From positions 1,550,001 through 1,614,000 of the forward strand of contig CP114126.1 of assembly GCA_029959195.1 (NCBI GenBank): DNA of 64,000 nt, given 5' to 3'. The DNA is from Dictyophora rubrovolvata. Taxonomy: Eukaryota > Basidiomycota > Agaricomycetes > Phallales > Phallaceae. This document shows, piece after piece, positions 1 to 10,240 of the stretch. The notes beneath the pieces were generated by a model that ran no database searches, was not told the DNA's origin, and was given only the letters and a program-made list of their open reading frames with translations. The translations under genes and the position numbers were made by a program. Within the stretch, counting starts at the first letter, position 1, and each line of letters starts with the position of its first letter.

Positions 1-603
1 CCAGATGGGTAATTTCGGCAAACCCATATTTGGACTCAGGTTCTTCTCTTCATCATGGATTGCGCCATTGGGATAGAAGAAGTATGTGCCATGTAGAAAA
101 AAGAGGATCTAAAATGAATCTGATATTATTAGTCAAGCCCCATATGGACTCATTGAAAAAAGCGGCCTTTCTCTCCTCAACGTGATACTATGGCTGAGTT
201 CAATTCGAAAGTGTAGGCAGATCTCAGCAATAGAAAATCACAAGAAAAAAGTTGCATTCAAATAGAAAAACTGAAACCAAACAACTTGATTATAATAAAT
301 TTTCAGTGGCCATAAGCAATCGCCGATATCGATATGGCATGTCACCTGAACCTAAGTTCACACGAGCCGAAAAGTGCGCTGAGAGAAAAGGGATGAGTTT
401 TGTTAATTAAAAAAAAAAGCGCCACCACAAATTCATACGGCAGCCAAATTACGAGATGAACAGAGCGAGTTCTAATGTCATCTAGATGTCAGATTAGAAG
501 GCATAGAAACAATTAGACGTCATGCTTTGTTCAATATTTTCAATTATACAACCGGTCGTCTTCCGAGCGATGTCGGAGTGGAATAGAAGTGTGGCGTTAT
601 AAT
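1..603. other. Non-coding arm of a segmental duplication
   Basis: No convincing gene is seen here. The first 60 bases resemble about 5195-5255, and the stretch as a whole resembles the sequence downstream of the second, decayed glycolipid-transfer-protein copy. It is therefore the 3' flank carried along in the duplication. Short open frames on both strands lack splice or family support. Confidence 0.5.
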
Positions 604-1526
604 TTAAACAGAAGCACCACCATAAGTACCACTGGCATAGAATGCGTTCATCCTTTTCAAGATCACATCCAACGAATTCAACCAAGGGCCGAATTCGGCG
701 TCCACCTTATCCTTGGGCCCCAGTTTAGTATAGAAATCGTTACGGTAAGGACAGGCCTTCATGGCCAACTGATGAATCGAAGATGGGATAAGACATAAAA
801 CAATGAAATTGGGCGTATGCACACGTACAGCAAAGACCGGTCTGACCATGATACCATGGTATTTCTTCAACGTCGCGTCATATGACTTGTTGAAACTGAC
901 ACTCAATTCTTCATTAGCGTCAGCCTGAGAGTTCTGGAGAGCTAATTTGGTGAAGTTCAGACCCCTGATATGGAAAATTAATTCATACAAAGCAAGGTTT
1001 GATGCAAGCGGGGCGGGGCGATGAGCACAAAAATCGGTTGCAAACAGGGACATACCGAAGAAGCCACATAAGACCTTCAGTAGCAGTATTCTTCTTTTCA
1101 GCTTTCTCATTCACGACAAGTTTCTCTAGGGAATCTGACAGCGTTGGTGCCGCATTGTACCTATTCCTGACTTTCTGAAAAGAGAACAAAACAATCCCAA
1201 TAGAGTTAAATGGTGGAGAACAGCCTGCCGGGAACCACATACGGTAATGTTTCCATTCATGTCATTCTTTACTACCGCGAAAGTTGTCGATCCAAGCAAA
1301 TCTTGTGTGAATGAAATAAAGATCCACAGTTGGGGAAAGACACATGACGCTTGTTCGTACCAAACATGCCCACGAGCCCCCCTGCCGCCTCCAGGAATGC
1401 TAGAGTATCGACCCCGCTATCTGTAATAGGCACGTCTTTGAAGCTCTACGCAAGAATTCAACGTCATTTATAATAAGTTCTGAATTCGACGCTTACTCTC
1501 TTGATTTGATCGAAATATGTGGCCAT
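604..1526 (-). CDS. Glycolipid transfer protein (GLTP/HET-C2 type), 6 exons
   Basis: A 197-residue protein of the GLTP fold, which moves glycosphingolipids between membranes from the cytosol. Exons read on the minus strand are 1526-1497, 1445-1361, 1301-1243, 1174-1056, 964-829 and 768-604; all junctions are GT..AG and keep frame. The start is the ATG beginning MATYFDQIKR. Diagnostic stretches are 'LLGSTTFAVVKNDMNGNIT' (the conserved D..N glycan-binding region), 'TATEGLMWLLRGLNFTKLAL' (W and R of the headgroup site), 'YDATLKKYHGIMVRPVFALA' (the conserved HxxxxRPVF region) and 'MKACPYRNDF', ending in 'FYASGTYGGASV'. Length and motif order match fungal HET-C2-like proteins with nothing missing. 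It is the intact member of a duplicated pair; the second copy at 5.6-6.45 kb is decayed. The fold assignment is firm; the exact lipid is not known. Confidence 0.93.
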
Positions 1527-1911
1527 TCCAATGCAATGTTCAGGATAGAGTTTAAGATACGATACGATCAATCACCAATCACGTAGTCACACGGGTCACA
1601 TTCGAATTCAGACAGTCGTTTAGCTGCCGGCAATTTCCTACGCGTGATTCTGACTGAAAGGGATGAGAATCATGAGATTTCAAGCACTATGTTAAGTATG
1701 CTGGTTTCGCAAAACAATGGAAGTGTACAGGCTCAAAAGAAAATAGTAAAAAACAAAAACAAGATGAAAAAGAAGAAATATGCGAGAGGTCAAAAGGTAT
1801 CTAACGCGATGTGGGACCGCAAATGTGGGGTGATGTTCCTGAAAGAATCATTATTCAACGAAGCATAAAGCTTGGCGAACTTACACATAATTATGTTCTT
1901 AAAAGAGTGAA
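1527..1911. promoter_or_regulatory. Intergenic: GLTP promoter side and 3' flank of next gene
   Basis: This is the 385-base gap upstream of the GLTP start and downstream of the next minus-strand gene. It contains an A-rich run near 1740-1785. No clear TATA box or regulatory site could be fixed. Confidence 0.4.
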
Positions 1912-3427
1912 TCAGGTATTCAAGCCATACAGCTTCTTGCGATGAGATCTTTTGTTCCTCATTCTCACGTTCCGTTTGTCTATATCTAGTTTATCAGTGA
2001 CAGTATTAGGTGGCGGTGGTTGCAAATCTTCTTCCAAATTGTCTAGAACATGTATACTTTCGTCTGATCTTACAGTAATCGGATATCGTTGTTGACAACG
2101 TTCGCAGAAATGGGTTGGTCGTTCCCATATCTCCTCAGTGATTGCCTATAATCGATGGGGAAAATCGTAAACAGGCATATTAGCACAAAACAGAAAACTG
2201 TAAAACAAACTACGACCGTACATCATTGCCTTGATTAGTCAAAGCTGACTCTATTATTGTCATCATCCTAAGCCTGCTAGCCATACCAGTCGACCCGGAC
2301 TTGATGCCGCAGACACCTCGTTGTAGAAGCACTTCGGGATCCCACGAGACAATCACAGACCAGGGTACACCGAGAAAGGCACGAGCGCGATTACCAGTTT
2401 TGAGACTTTTGTCTTTACCAAACAGACACCTGATACACTTCTGCATGTCTTCTATTGACATAGGAGGACGCATATAGGGTCCGATGGGATTTTGCAAAGT
2501 GTCTCCCTTGGCTGATTGGAAAGGACTGTTAAGACCGTTGAAAGAAGTCTCTTCAATTTGCTTCGAAGCCGTGCCAGGCAATTCATTTTGGGGTGCTACC
2601 TTCGTTTCTGTCACGCTTCCGGCCGGTTTCGATTCATGTTCTTCGAAAGGTGTCCTTGGAGGAGTCAATAAGCAATGCTTATGGTTAGCAGGGACCAATA
2701 GAAGATCACTCCGAGGGCTGGGCAAAGAACTTCCAGAAGAAAAGGCTAACGATGTAGTAGAAACAGAACGTGGAACGGTAGATCCGACCCATAAGCTAGA
2801 CTGGCGTCGACGAATAGCGAGACGTAGATCTTGTAATGCCATTATGCGTTCGTTCGCACATCTTTCTCTTTCTCTCTCGGCGGCCTGGAGGGCAGCGATA
2901 GCCTTTGACAGCAGATCTTGCGCGGCCTTCTTCTCCTTTTCCGCAGTTAGACGACATTGAACAAGGTATGCATAGCGCTTCTTCATAAGGTTTTTTTGGT
3001 GAAAGTTTCGTTGCCGAGTCTGTTCCCATTCGCAACATAGTTCCGATAACATAAAAGACACAGTGCGCTGTACAAGTCCCGGAAAGCAGTCCACGAATTG
3101 AAAGTCTACAGGCTGGAAGGATGGCCCAGGATGTCCCAGAATATGTGAAGATCTGCCATCGCAAAAGACGGTGGGCTGAAAAGCCGACGGCAGAGACGAA
3201 CCAGACGTAGAAACAGCTGCAGAGCGACCAGAGTTGGTGGTGTTGTCGGACGACCTAGAGGGCGTGAAATTGCCAAGAGCGAGCCGTAGAACTTTATCTC
3301 GCAGCGCGAGGTGCCAATCTTGAATGGATTTAATGATTTCTTCTTCCAAATTTGTTGCGTCGTGTGGAAAAACGAATGGTCTGCCTGCATCCAACTCCAT
3401 CGGATGGAGACTGGTATTTTGAGACAT
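1912..3427 (-). CDS. Unrecognised coiled-coil protein, 2 exons
   Basis: A 479-residue protein whose function is not recognised. Exon 1 is 3427-2222 and exon 2 is 2145-1912, joined at a GT..AG intron of 76 bases. The ATG (MSQNTSLHPMEL) is preferred to a GTG three codons upstream. An N-terminal acidic, helix-forming region ('NLEEEIIKSIQDWHLALRDK') is followed by a Ser-rich stretch, a probable coiled coil (about residues 155-215, with 'AEKEKKAAQDLLSKAIAAL' and an Arg/Glu-rich run), a Ser/Pro linker, then a conserved-looking globular end with 'RARAFLGVPWSVIVSWDPE'. The last exon has 'HFCERCQQRYP', possibly half of a metal site, and a basic tail that could be a nuclear signal. A decayed copy lies at 6.5-7.5 kb, which supports this being a real gene. 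Confidence 0.7.
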
Positions 3428-4201
3428 GGGTATCACGCTTCATAAGAAAGTTAATAAAGTTAGAAAAACTTGACGTTGTTGTCGAAAACAATGAATGAAA
3501 TGTTGAAAATTGGTTGAAAAAGAAGGTTTGGTCTGTTGAAAAAGAGCGTTGCAGTTACATAATACACAAATTCGCTTGGTGGCGCCGCCGGCCGGGTCAA
3601 GTTTTGAAGTTCTAACTTCTGGGAGCTCATAAAACAACTTATAGGGCGCGGCACCGTAAACGTATTTACACAAGTGCCAAGGCTGTTCTCCTCGCTGAGG
3701 ATGGCGCAATTGCAGACCTAGAAAAGAACTACAGAGAGAAAGTAATAACAAGCAATAGATAGGAATAATAACATCATTATCGTCTGATCGCATTAAATAT
3801 CTGCAAGTAGATACTAGTACTACTAGTACCAGACAGCTATTTTGACAGTCTCATCCACGGTCAAGGTCATACGACCGTTGATTAACTCTGCACGATATTT
3901 GACACTACCCAGTTTTTTAGATTTCCAGATTGCAGCTTGTATGTGTGCAACTTGTGTCAGTCCTGCTTCTTTCAATTAAATGTTCAAATTATGTATGTAA
4001 TACTCGGCGGGAGCATATATGTGCAGCAAGAGTTTGTCAAACCTTGCTTGATTTAAGAAAGTGATACGTATTACGAATCTCACGACTTTCAAAAGGTTCA
4101 ATCGAAAACAAAAACATATATTCAATCACAGTTCTGAAAGATAATACATTCTGACATTTAGTTGACAAAGACATTGCTTTGATGCCACATTTATTCTGGA
4201 C
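3428..4201. promoter_or_regulatory. Intergenic, 774 bases
   Basis: This lies between the coiled-coil gene start and the lectin stop. An open frame at 3440-3793 on the minus strand has no family or splice support and is probably chance. Around 3811-3830 there is a small repeated ACTAGTACT palindrome-like motif. Otherwise nothing is seen. Confidence 0.4.
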
Positions 4202-5079
4202 TTATTCCCAAGCTTGAGAAGAATAAAAGGATAATCCAGAAATCCCAGCTGCAGTTATTGTGAGCTCAATCAAAAGTGGTAAATAAAGAAGAAAAATAGT
4301 TTTACCCTCTTGAACATTAGTTAAATGGTAGCCAGAGAAAGCCAAGGGGCCAGAAACGTCGAAGTATGCACCTTGGCCGGTATTGTCTCCATTTCCAAAA
4401 GGCTATAGTGACAAAATAATAATATCAGTGGTTTTAGAGTTGGAATCAAGGTTTACTCACACCAGCAATGCGGGTTGCAGCAGTTGAAGTGTTCGTAATG
4501 ACAAAGCCGATTTGGGAAACCACAGATCTGTTGTAATTGTTGTTGGGACCAGCTTTCCCGAAAACACCGGTGATCACTTCATCGGCTGCAGTTGAATGTT
4601 ACTTCAAAATCCGTAGACATTTGTTTATGATGTAATAGTACATTACCTGCGAGAGTAATAGTTGTTATAGTACCTGTTTCTGCACCATGTCCGATAATTT
4701 TAATTGGATCTTTAGAATTATGGACATTATAGGTAACCTTGATACCGTTAACCTATTGACTCATGAGCCACACAAAATGATAGTTTGTTCTGAAGCAAGT
4801 CTACGTACGGCAAGACCACTGTAGACGACTCTGTAATGATAGGATAAGCCAAAATGTCAGGAATTCGGAAAAGGAGCACTTGCATTCTAGCAATGGGGTT
4901 ACCAACGACGATAGGCTTTTCCTTAGGCCATCCGACTAAGTGATAAAAAAAATTTGTCAGAGCCTGAAGGCCCTCATTCACGCCTGACACTCACGAAATC
5001 GAAGATCGTCGAACTCCGTGCCGTCATAGCCACCGACAAGTACACGTTGAACGACAGCAGAGTCAGAAGTTTGCAGCAT
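4202..5079 (-). CDS. Jacalin-like lectin domain protein, 6 exons
   Basis: A 196-residue single-domain protein with the strand pattern of jacalin-type (mannose-binding) lectins. Exons are 5079-4995, 4935-4805, 4752-4647, 4585-4461, 4402-4306 and 4248-4202, all GT..AG and in frame. Visible family features: 'GGYDGTEFDDLRF' near residues 15-28 (the Gly-Gly...FDD opening), 'VNGIKVTYNV' (the I..I...Y strand), 'HGAETGTITTITL', 'ADEVITGVFGKAG' (the E.I..V.G..G turn), 'VVSQIGFVITNTS' and 'GPFGNGDNTGQGAYF' near the end, where jacalins have GPFG..GT.F. No signal peptide is seen, so a cytosolic lectin is likely. The domain call rests on motif order by eye. The sugar specificity is unknown. An upstream in-frame extension is possible but not supported. 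Confidence 0.72.
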
Positions 5080-5599
5080 GTTGTAAGTTTCGAAGAGAGG
5101 TAGATGTAAATGTAGAAATGTGGACGACCAGTGGCCTGGGGTTTGTTGGACAAATTTTAGCTGGTTTAAATAACAATTGCAATCGCTTTCGTTTCCAAAT
5201 GGGTAATCTCGCGGAAAGTCATACTTTAGGTAAGGTTCAGAGTCCACCTCCAGATGTGTCAGATTATATATAAAAATATGGTTTGGGTTGCCAACTCTGG
5301 CAACTGGGAATATTGATCTCAAATCCGAAGTTTGATCAGCTTGACCGCAGCCATCAATGCTATGGCCAACATGTTATAATAAAGTTCACATGAACCGAAA
5401 AGGGTCTCAGGCTGGAAGCCAGCGATAATGTACATATGTATCACAAAGAAACACCACCACAGACATTTTATGAAAATAGTAGAACGAGTTTTATTGCTAT
5501 TGAATGTCATAATTGCGAAGATAGACACAGGTTTGAGACTCTCAATTGTACAGTTGATCGCTCGCCGCCGAGCAATAACTGAAAGGGTGAAAGAGGGTT
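5080..5599. other. Lectin upstream region, duplicated with 1-600
   Basis: This stretch holds the upstream region of the lectin gene and the 3' flank of the decayed GLTP copy. Around 5195-5255 it matches the first 60 bases of the window. No gene is seen in it. Confidence 0.45.
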
Positions 5600-6450
5600 A
5601 TGTCGTTATCTAAACGGAAGGATCACCGTAAGTGCCATGAACATAAATTGCGTTCATTGGTGTCAAGATGACATCTTACAAATTTAACAAAGGACAGAAA
5701 TTCGCGTCAACCTTATCCTTGGGTCCTAGTTTAGCATAAAAATCGTTATGGTAAGGCTAGGTTTTCCTGGCCAACTAATTAATCAAAGATACATTGTTCA
5801 CAGACTGGTCCGATTATGACACCATGATACTTCCTCAACGTCGCCTCATGCCGAGGATTTCAGACACTCAATTCTTGAGCGTCCATCTCGGTGAAGTTTA
5901 CGCCCCTAGGAAATCAAATAAAGTTTCGTGCAAGGACAGCAATGCTGAGCACAAAAATAAACTGGTGGCGAACAAGGACATACTGAAACCCTACAAACTG
6001 AGACCCTCAGCTTAGTGGCAGTGCTCTTCTTTTCAACGTTCTCATTCACCGACAAATTACCTAAAGCAACATTAGTCCCCCATTGTGTCTATTCTTGACT
6101 TTCTATATAGAGAACGATTTACCCAAATAGCCAATAGAGAAATAGCCCGCCGGAACCAGGTACTACCGGGTAATATCCCCATTCGTGTCAATCTTTACTA
6201 CCGCAAAGGTAAGGTTATCGATCTGGACAAATCTTTGTGTGAACGAAATAAAAATCCACAGTTGAGCAAAGACGTACCGCACTCGTTTGTACCGAACATG
6301 CTCACGAGTTCTTTTGGAATGCTAGAGTGTCGACCCCGGGCCGTTGTCTGTGACAGTTACGTCTTTGAAACTCTACACAAGGATAAATCAATGACTCGAC
6401 TTTTTTAATTTAATCGAAAATACACCATTCCAATGCAATGTTCAGGATAA
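5600..6450 (-). pseudogene. Decayed second copy of the glycolipid transfer protein gene
   Basis: Read on the minus strand this region follows the intact GLTP gene (604-1526) exon by exon, with recognisable equivalents of the last exon (near 5605-5770), the middle (5900-6060), the strand with the glycan-site exon (6170-6240) and the exon with the GVDTLAF-like stretch (about 6320-6345). The frame is interrupted many times by small insertions and deletions and by stops, so no product is expected. It is a host-gene pseudogene left by segmental duplication. Confidence 0.82.
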
Positions 6451-6479
6451 AGTCTAAGAGCCACGTAGCCGAGCGGGTT

Positions 6480-7540
6480 TCATCCGAATATCAGACATTC
6501 GTTTCTGGTAAGTTCCGACAATGCCTAATTATGAGATTTCAAGTTGACGGGAAATAAGATAAGAAGAAGTTACGCAAGGGGTTATAAGACATCAATGCGA
6601 TGTTCTGGGACTGCGAATGTGGGCTAAAACAATCAAAAACCTTATTCAATGAAGCAAGGACTGAGGCAAACGAACGTACACATAATTATTTTTCTTCGAG
6701 AAAAAAACAATGAATTATCTATTCGTGTCTTACAGCCTCTGGAGGTAGGACTTCTCTTTGTTTCCAGTTCGCGATGGCCAACAATCAATGGGAAAAATAA
6801 TGAAGACGCCACCTCGTCGAAAAAAAGGGGACAAACTTATACGGCTATACATCATTTCCTTAATCAGCTACGGCTTGCGTTATGATTTCTATTATTCCGA
6901 TCGTGTAGGACACGATGTATCCCAATAATGGAATTTTGAATACAAAATTTTGTTTCGAATATATAATAGTAAACTTGAAGTATGTATGTGTACGTATCTG
7001 ATATGGGGTAACGACAAACAATATGACTGATTTACCAAATCATGGTTCTAAGCCTGCCAATAACGATACGAGTCGACCGGATTGGCGTCGCAGACACATC
7101 GTTACAAAAGCACTTCCAAATTTCCCGAGACACTCACTGTGCACAAGCCACTGGCAGAACACACGGGGAAAGAAAAGGGCACGATTACTTATTTAGAGAC
7201 CGTTATATTGACCAAACAGATATATGATATATTCTTGCTGACATCGGAGGACGCATATAAGGTCCAATGAGACTTTGCAAAGTGTCTGGGTCCCTTGGAA
7301 TGGCAAGCAACGACTAGCGTCGGTGTTGTCAAATAATTGTGAGAACGGGTGAGTGTCGAAAACAGGCTATCGTAGTTATTTTCCAGTGTAAGATGCCAAT
7401 CTTGAACGGATTCAACGACACTATTCTCCAGCTTTGTTTCGTTCTGTGGAAAATAAAAGGTACACCTGTCGCGTCCGACGCCATCGGATTCGGACATGCG
7501 GGGCTGAGCGGTACTCTGGCTGATTTTGGCCAATATTAGT
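6480..7540 (-). pseudogene. Decayed, shortened copy of the coiled-coil gene
   Basis: This matches parts of the gene at 1912-3427. The start region near 7390-7500 still reads a relative of 'IIKSIQDWHLALRDK' (here 'VVESVQDWHLTLENN'), and 7240-7290 matches the 'PIGPYMRPPMS' region (2460-2500). Most of the central coiled-coil coding part is missing, so the copy is about 1 kb rather than 1.5 kb. It follows the GLTP pseudogene in the same order as the intact pair. Confidence 0.75.
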
Positions 7541-8240
7541 ATTATTGTGAGATAGAAAAAGAGGGTTGCAGTTACGTTATTCACGTTTCCACATATTTAC
7601 AAGTGCCAGAGAATTAGGGTACCCTTTAATTTGGAGCTATGAAAAAGATTTTATGGTGCAACACAATCAACAGTTGATCGTAGACTGTCTAACCTATAAC
7701 TTTGAGGAGATGTTTCCGTTTATATAAACATCCACATGATTGTAATAGTAAATTATGTTTTGATATCCAATTTTTTCCTCGCTGGAATTGACTCAATACT
7801 CCATTTTGGTCGATTTAATGATATAATGTCTATTTAAATTTAACCAATACCCAACAACTGCGGACAATTTGAGTGGAACTCCGAGATGTGCTTCGTTCTT
7901 GTAATCCATCAATTCTTTTCTCCCCAGCATCGATCCCATTACCAGACCACCCCCCTTTATGCAGGCTTTGACCACCCCACCGCCCAACAATCACGTACCC
8001 CTCCAGGGGACCGCCTCACTTCCTTGTCCAGCCTCGTCAATAAATAATCCTTAACCCAGTCTGCCTCAGGAGGTTCTCTTTTGCGATGATATTTCAATTA
8101 TTTCCGTGGATTTAGACATAAAAAGAAAGTGTTAAGGGATGAAATAATTGTAGGATTTTTACGCTTCTATCGAATGTTAGTCCGAATGACTGCCATACAT
8201 TGTATAGCAATAGAAATTTAAAATCATGGACACGATGACA
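7541..8240. other. Intergenic, nothing recognised
   Basis: AT-rich sequence with short chance frames. No conserved protein, RNA gene or element end was recognised. Confidence 0.4.
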
Positions 8241-10240
8241 AGAAAATGGAGACGCAGAGCACTACAGGGTTATGGAATGTTCCGCCAAAAATTGCGACCG
8301 CCCAAAGGGTGCTCCCCCATGATATCAAACCCAACAAAATGATCATGTTCAAAGACATGTTCTTCCCTCTCCTTTCATATCAACATATTGGCAAAGGCAC
8401 ACTATCGATAGTGCCACCCGAGAACCGAGGCACGGCAAACAGTATCCAATGTTCTTCCATCCAGCGTTGGAACACGACAGCCTTGCAATTGTCCCCCAAT
8501 GGTTAAGTATAAGGCTCATGCGCCGAAAGCGGAAGAAAAACTTGCGTCAGGATGAACCGACATCGCATAAATATCCAACACTGAGTAAAAATCGCCTGCA
8601 TAAAGATCTATTTCGTACCAACTCAATACTTAATTATCTAAAAACAATATCCGTAAGCCATTTCCCGAAGCTATTCTGTCGATACCACACGTCTTCTGCG
8701 CTGAGGGGGAAACTGTGAGTAGCCACAGTCAGGAAGCAATACCAGTATACCATTGCCCAGATTCCGCTCCATCATTAATTAATAATACCCGAAAAACACC
8801 CGCCATCATGGTTATGAATAACCTTCGCGAATTCCGGCACCTCTTGAAGAGTTGCCGAAAGTAATAGTTCGGATCTAGTAACGATATGGTGGTCCTGCCT
8901 CCTTCAGTGGGAAATCTTTATGCTCAAAAAATCTTCTTCTGTAACGGAACCGTTTCGAATGAGGCCTCCCGGATGACAGTGCATCATCATCTTAAAAATA
9001 TACGTTTCTTCCTCCATGGAAAGAGATGCGATTGTCGGAAAGGAAAATTGTGACCTATTATGTAGTCACATTTTTGCTCCTGCATCTCTTCCTCTGTCAT
9101 TCTGTGCACCTGTTCGTTGTTTCTTTAGCTCAGTATGGCCCTACACATAGCCCGACTGGTTACAAAGGAGTTTGTGGTTTCGTAACGCCCTCTTATAACT
9201 GTATAGCAGCAGAATATATCACAGAGGAGGCTTTATACTCAGTATTGCTAAACGTGGTAAACTTTATATTGCAAACCCTGGACCCAAAGGCCCGGTACAA
9301 CTTAAGAGTCATTGAACGATTGTTTCATCGCTATCCCTATCTGCGCTCCATTCAAACCTTACAAACAAAAGCTCGACTGCTTCGAACACGAACAGAAAAA
9401 CATGACTGGTGACAAACGAATTGAGAACATCTTTTGCATGAATATTTACCAACCCTCCTAGATGCGCATGTGGCAATGCTTTCCTTTTATGCCGGACATT
9501 TTGCTCGGGAAAAATGAGCGGCACGCCCAAACGAAGCACCGTTATTGACACATTCGTCACCAAGGCTCGTCTCATTCTCCTTAATTGGGCTACGCATTGT
9601 TGGATGCAGTGCGTACTAGCCCTCTCTCAAATCAGCTCCACGATAATCACAAATAAACGAGTCCCTAAGAATTTTGACAATTCGGCAGTTCACTAATTCC
9701 TTACTTCTGGAGTCTGCGCGCATCCTTTTTGGTTGACATCCTGTCCAGTCCACCTCCAGTGGACCTCGCTTCTAACGATTCTTATCCGTTTGTGCTACAA
9801 AGGATTACACCAAATACGCCAGATTCGTGTTTTTGTTCGGAGCTTCGAATTTTCAACAAACTTCCAGGCTCCTTTAAGGCTTCTCTATACCTCCAGAGGG
9901 CCTTTGTGGTGGTCTGAGCTTGGGAAAATTCTCACCGTATGAATCTGTCTAAGCCAACGCCTTCTTTTCATCTTGATAGATGAAAGTAGAAACTAGTAAT
10001 CGTCCCCGAGATTCTACAGACCGCAGGTTACTCGTGTATCTTTTCCCCGCCAAGCAATGTCAACAAGCTGCAAACCCCTTCCACAGTTGTATAAACTGGG
10101 CTCGTCGGTGGATCCGAGTACACCTTTCAGCGATCTCGAGTTTGGTAAGCCAGTTCCCGTCTGTGGCATCTATAAGCATGATAAAACCTCGATACTATTC
10201 TAGCCGGACGTTTGCATGAATCTCGATACCAACAGCCTTA
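8241..10240 (+). other. Possible decayed coding region, family not recognised
   Basis: Several plus-strand frames of 60-130 codons follow one another (8246-8718, 9026-9412, 9729-9942), with a codon pattern less random than the flanks. They cannot be linked by convincing splice sites and contain stops. A glycine-rich stretch near 8890-8920 faintly suggests a P-loop but lacks the full motif. It could be an eroded gene or transposon. No product is proposed. Confidence 0.25.

Larger units (their letters stand above)
5150..7540. repeat. Second arm of a segmental duplication (first arm 1-3430)
   Basis: Gene order, orientation and flanks of 1-3430 recur here in degraded form: 3' flank, GLTP, then the coiled-coil gene, all on the minus strand. 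The jacalin-like gene lies between the two arms. Divergence is high, with many indels, so the duplication is old compared with the transposon insertions farther right. Confidence 0.8.

Noticed and set aside
2484-2960. 158-codon plus-strand frame opposite the coiled-coil gene
   Set aside because: It is antisense to a gene whose minus-strand frame is longer, spliced and duplicated; no family features.
8880-8930. Gly-rich stretch resembling a P-loop (GGP...SGKS)
   Set aside because: Only part of a Walker A pattern, in a frame full of stops, with no downstream helicase motifs.
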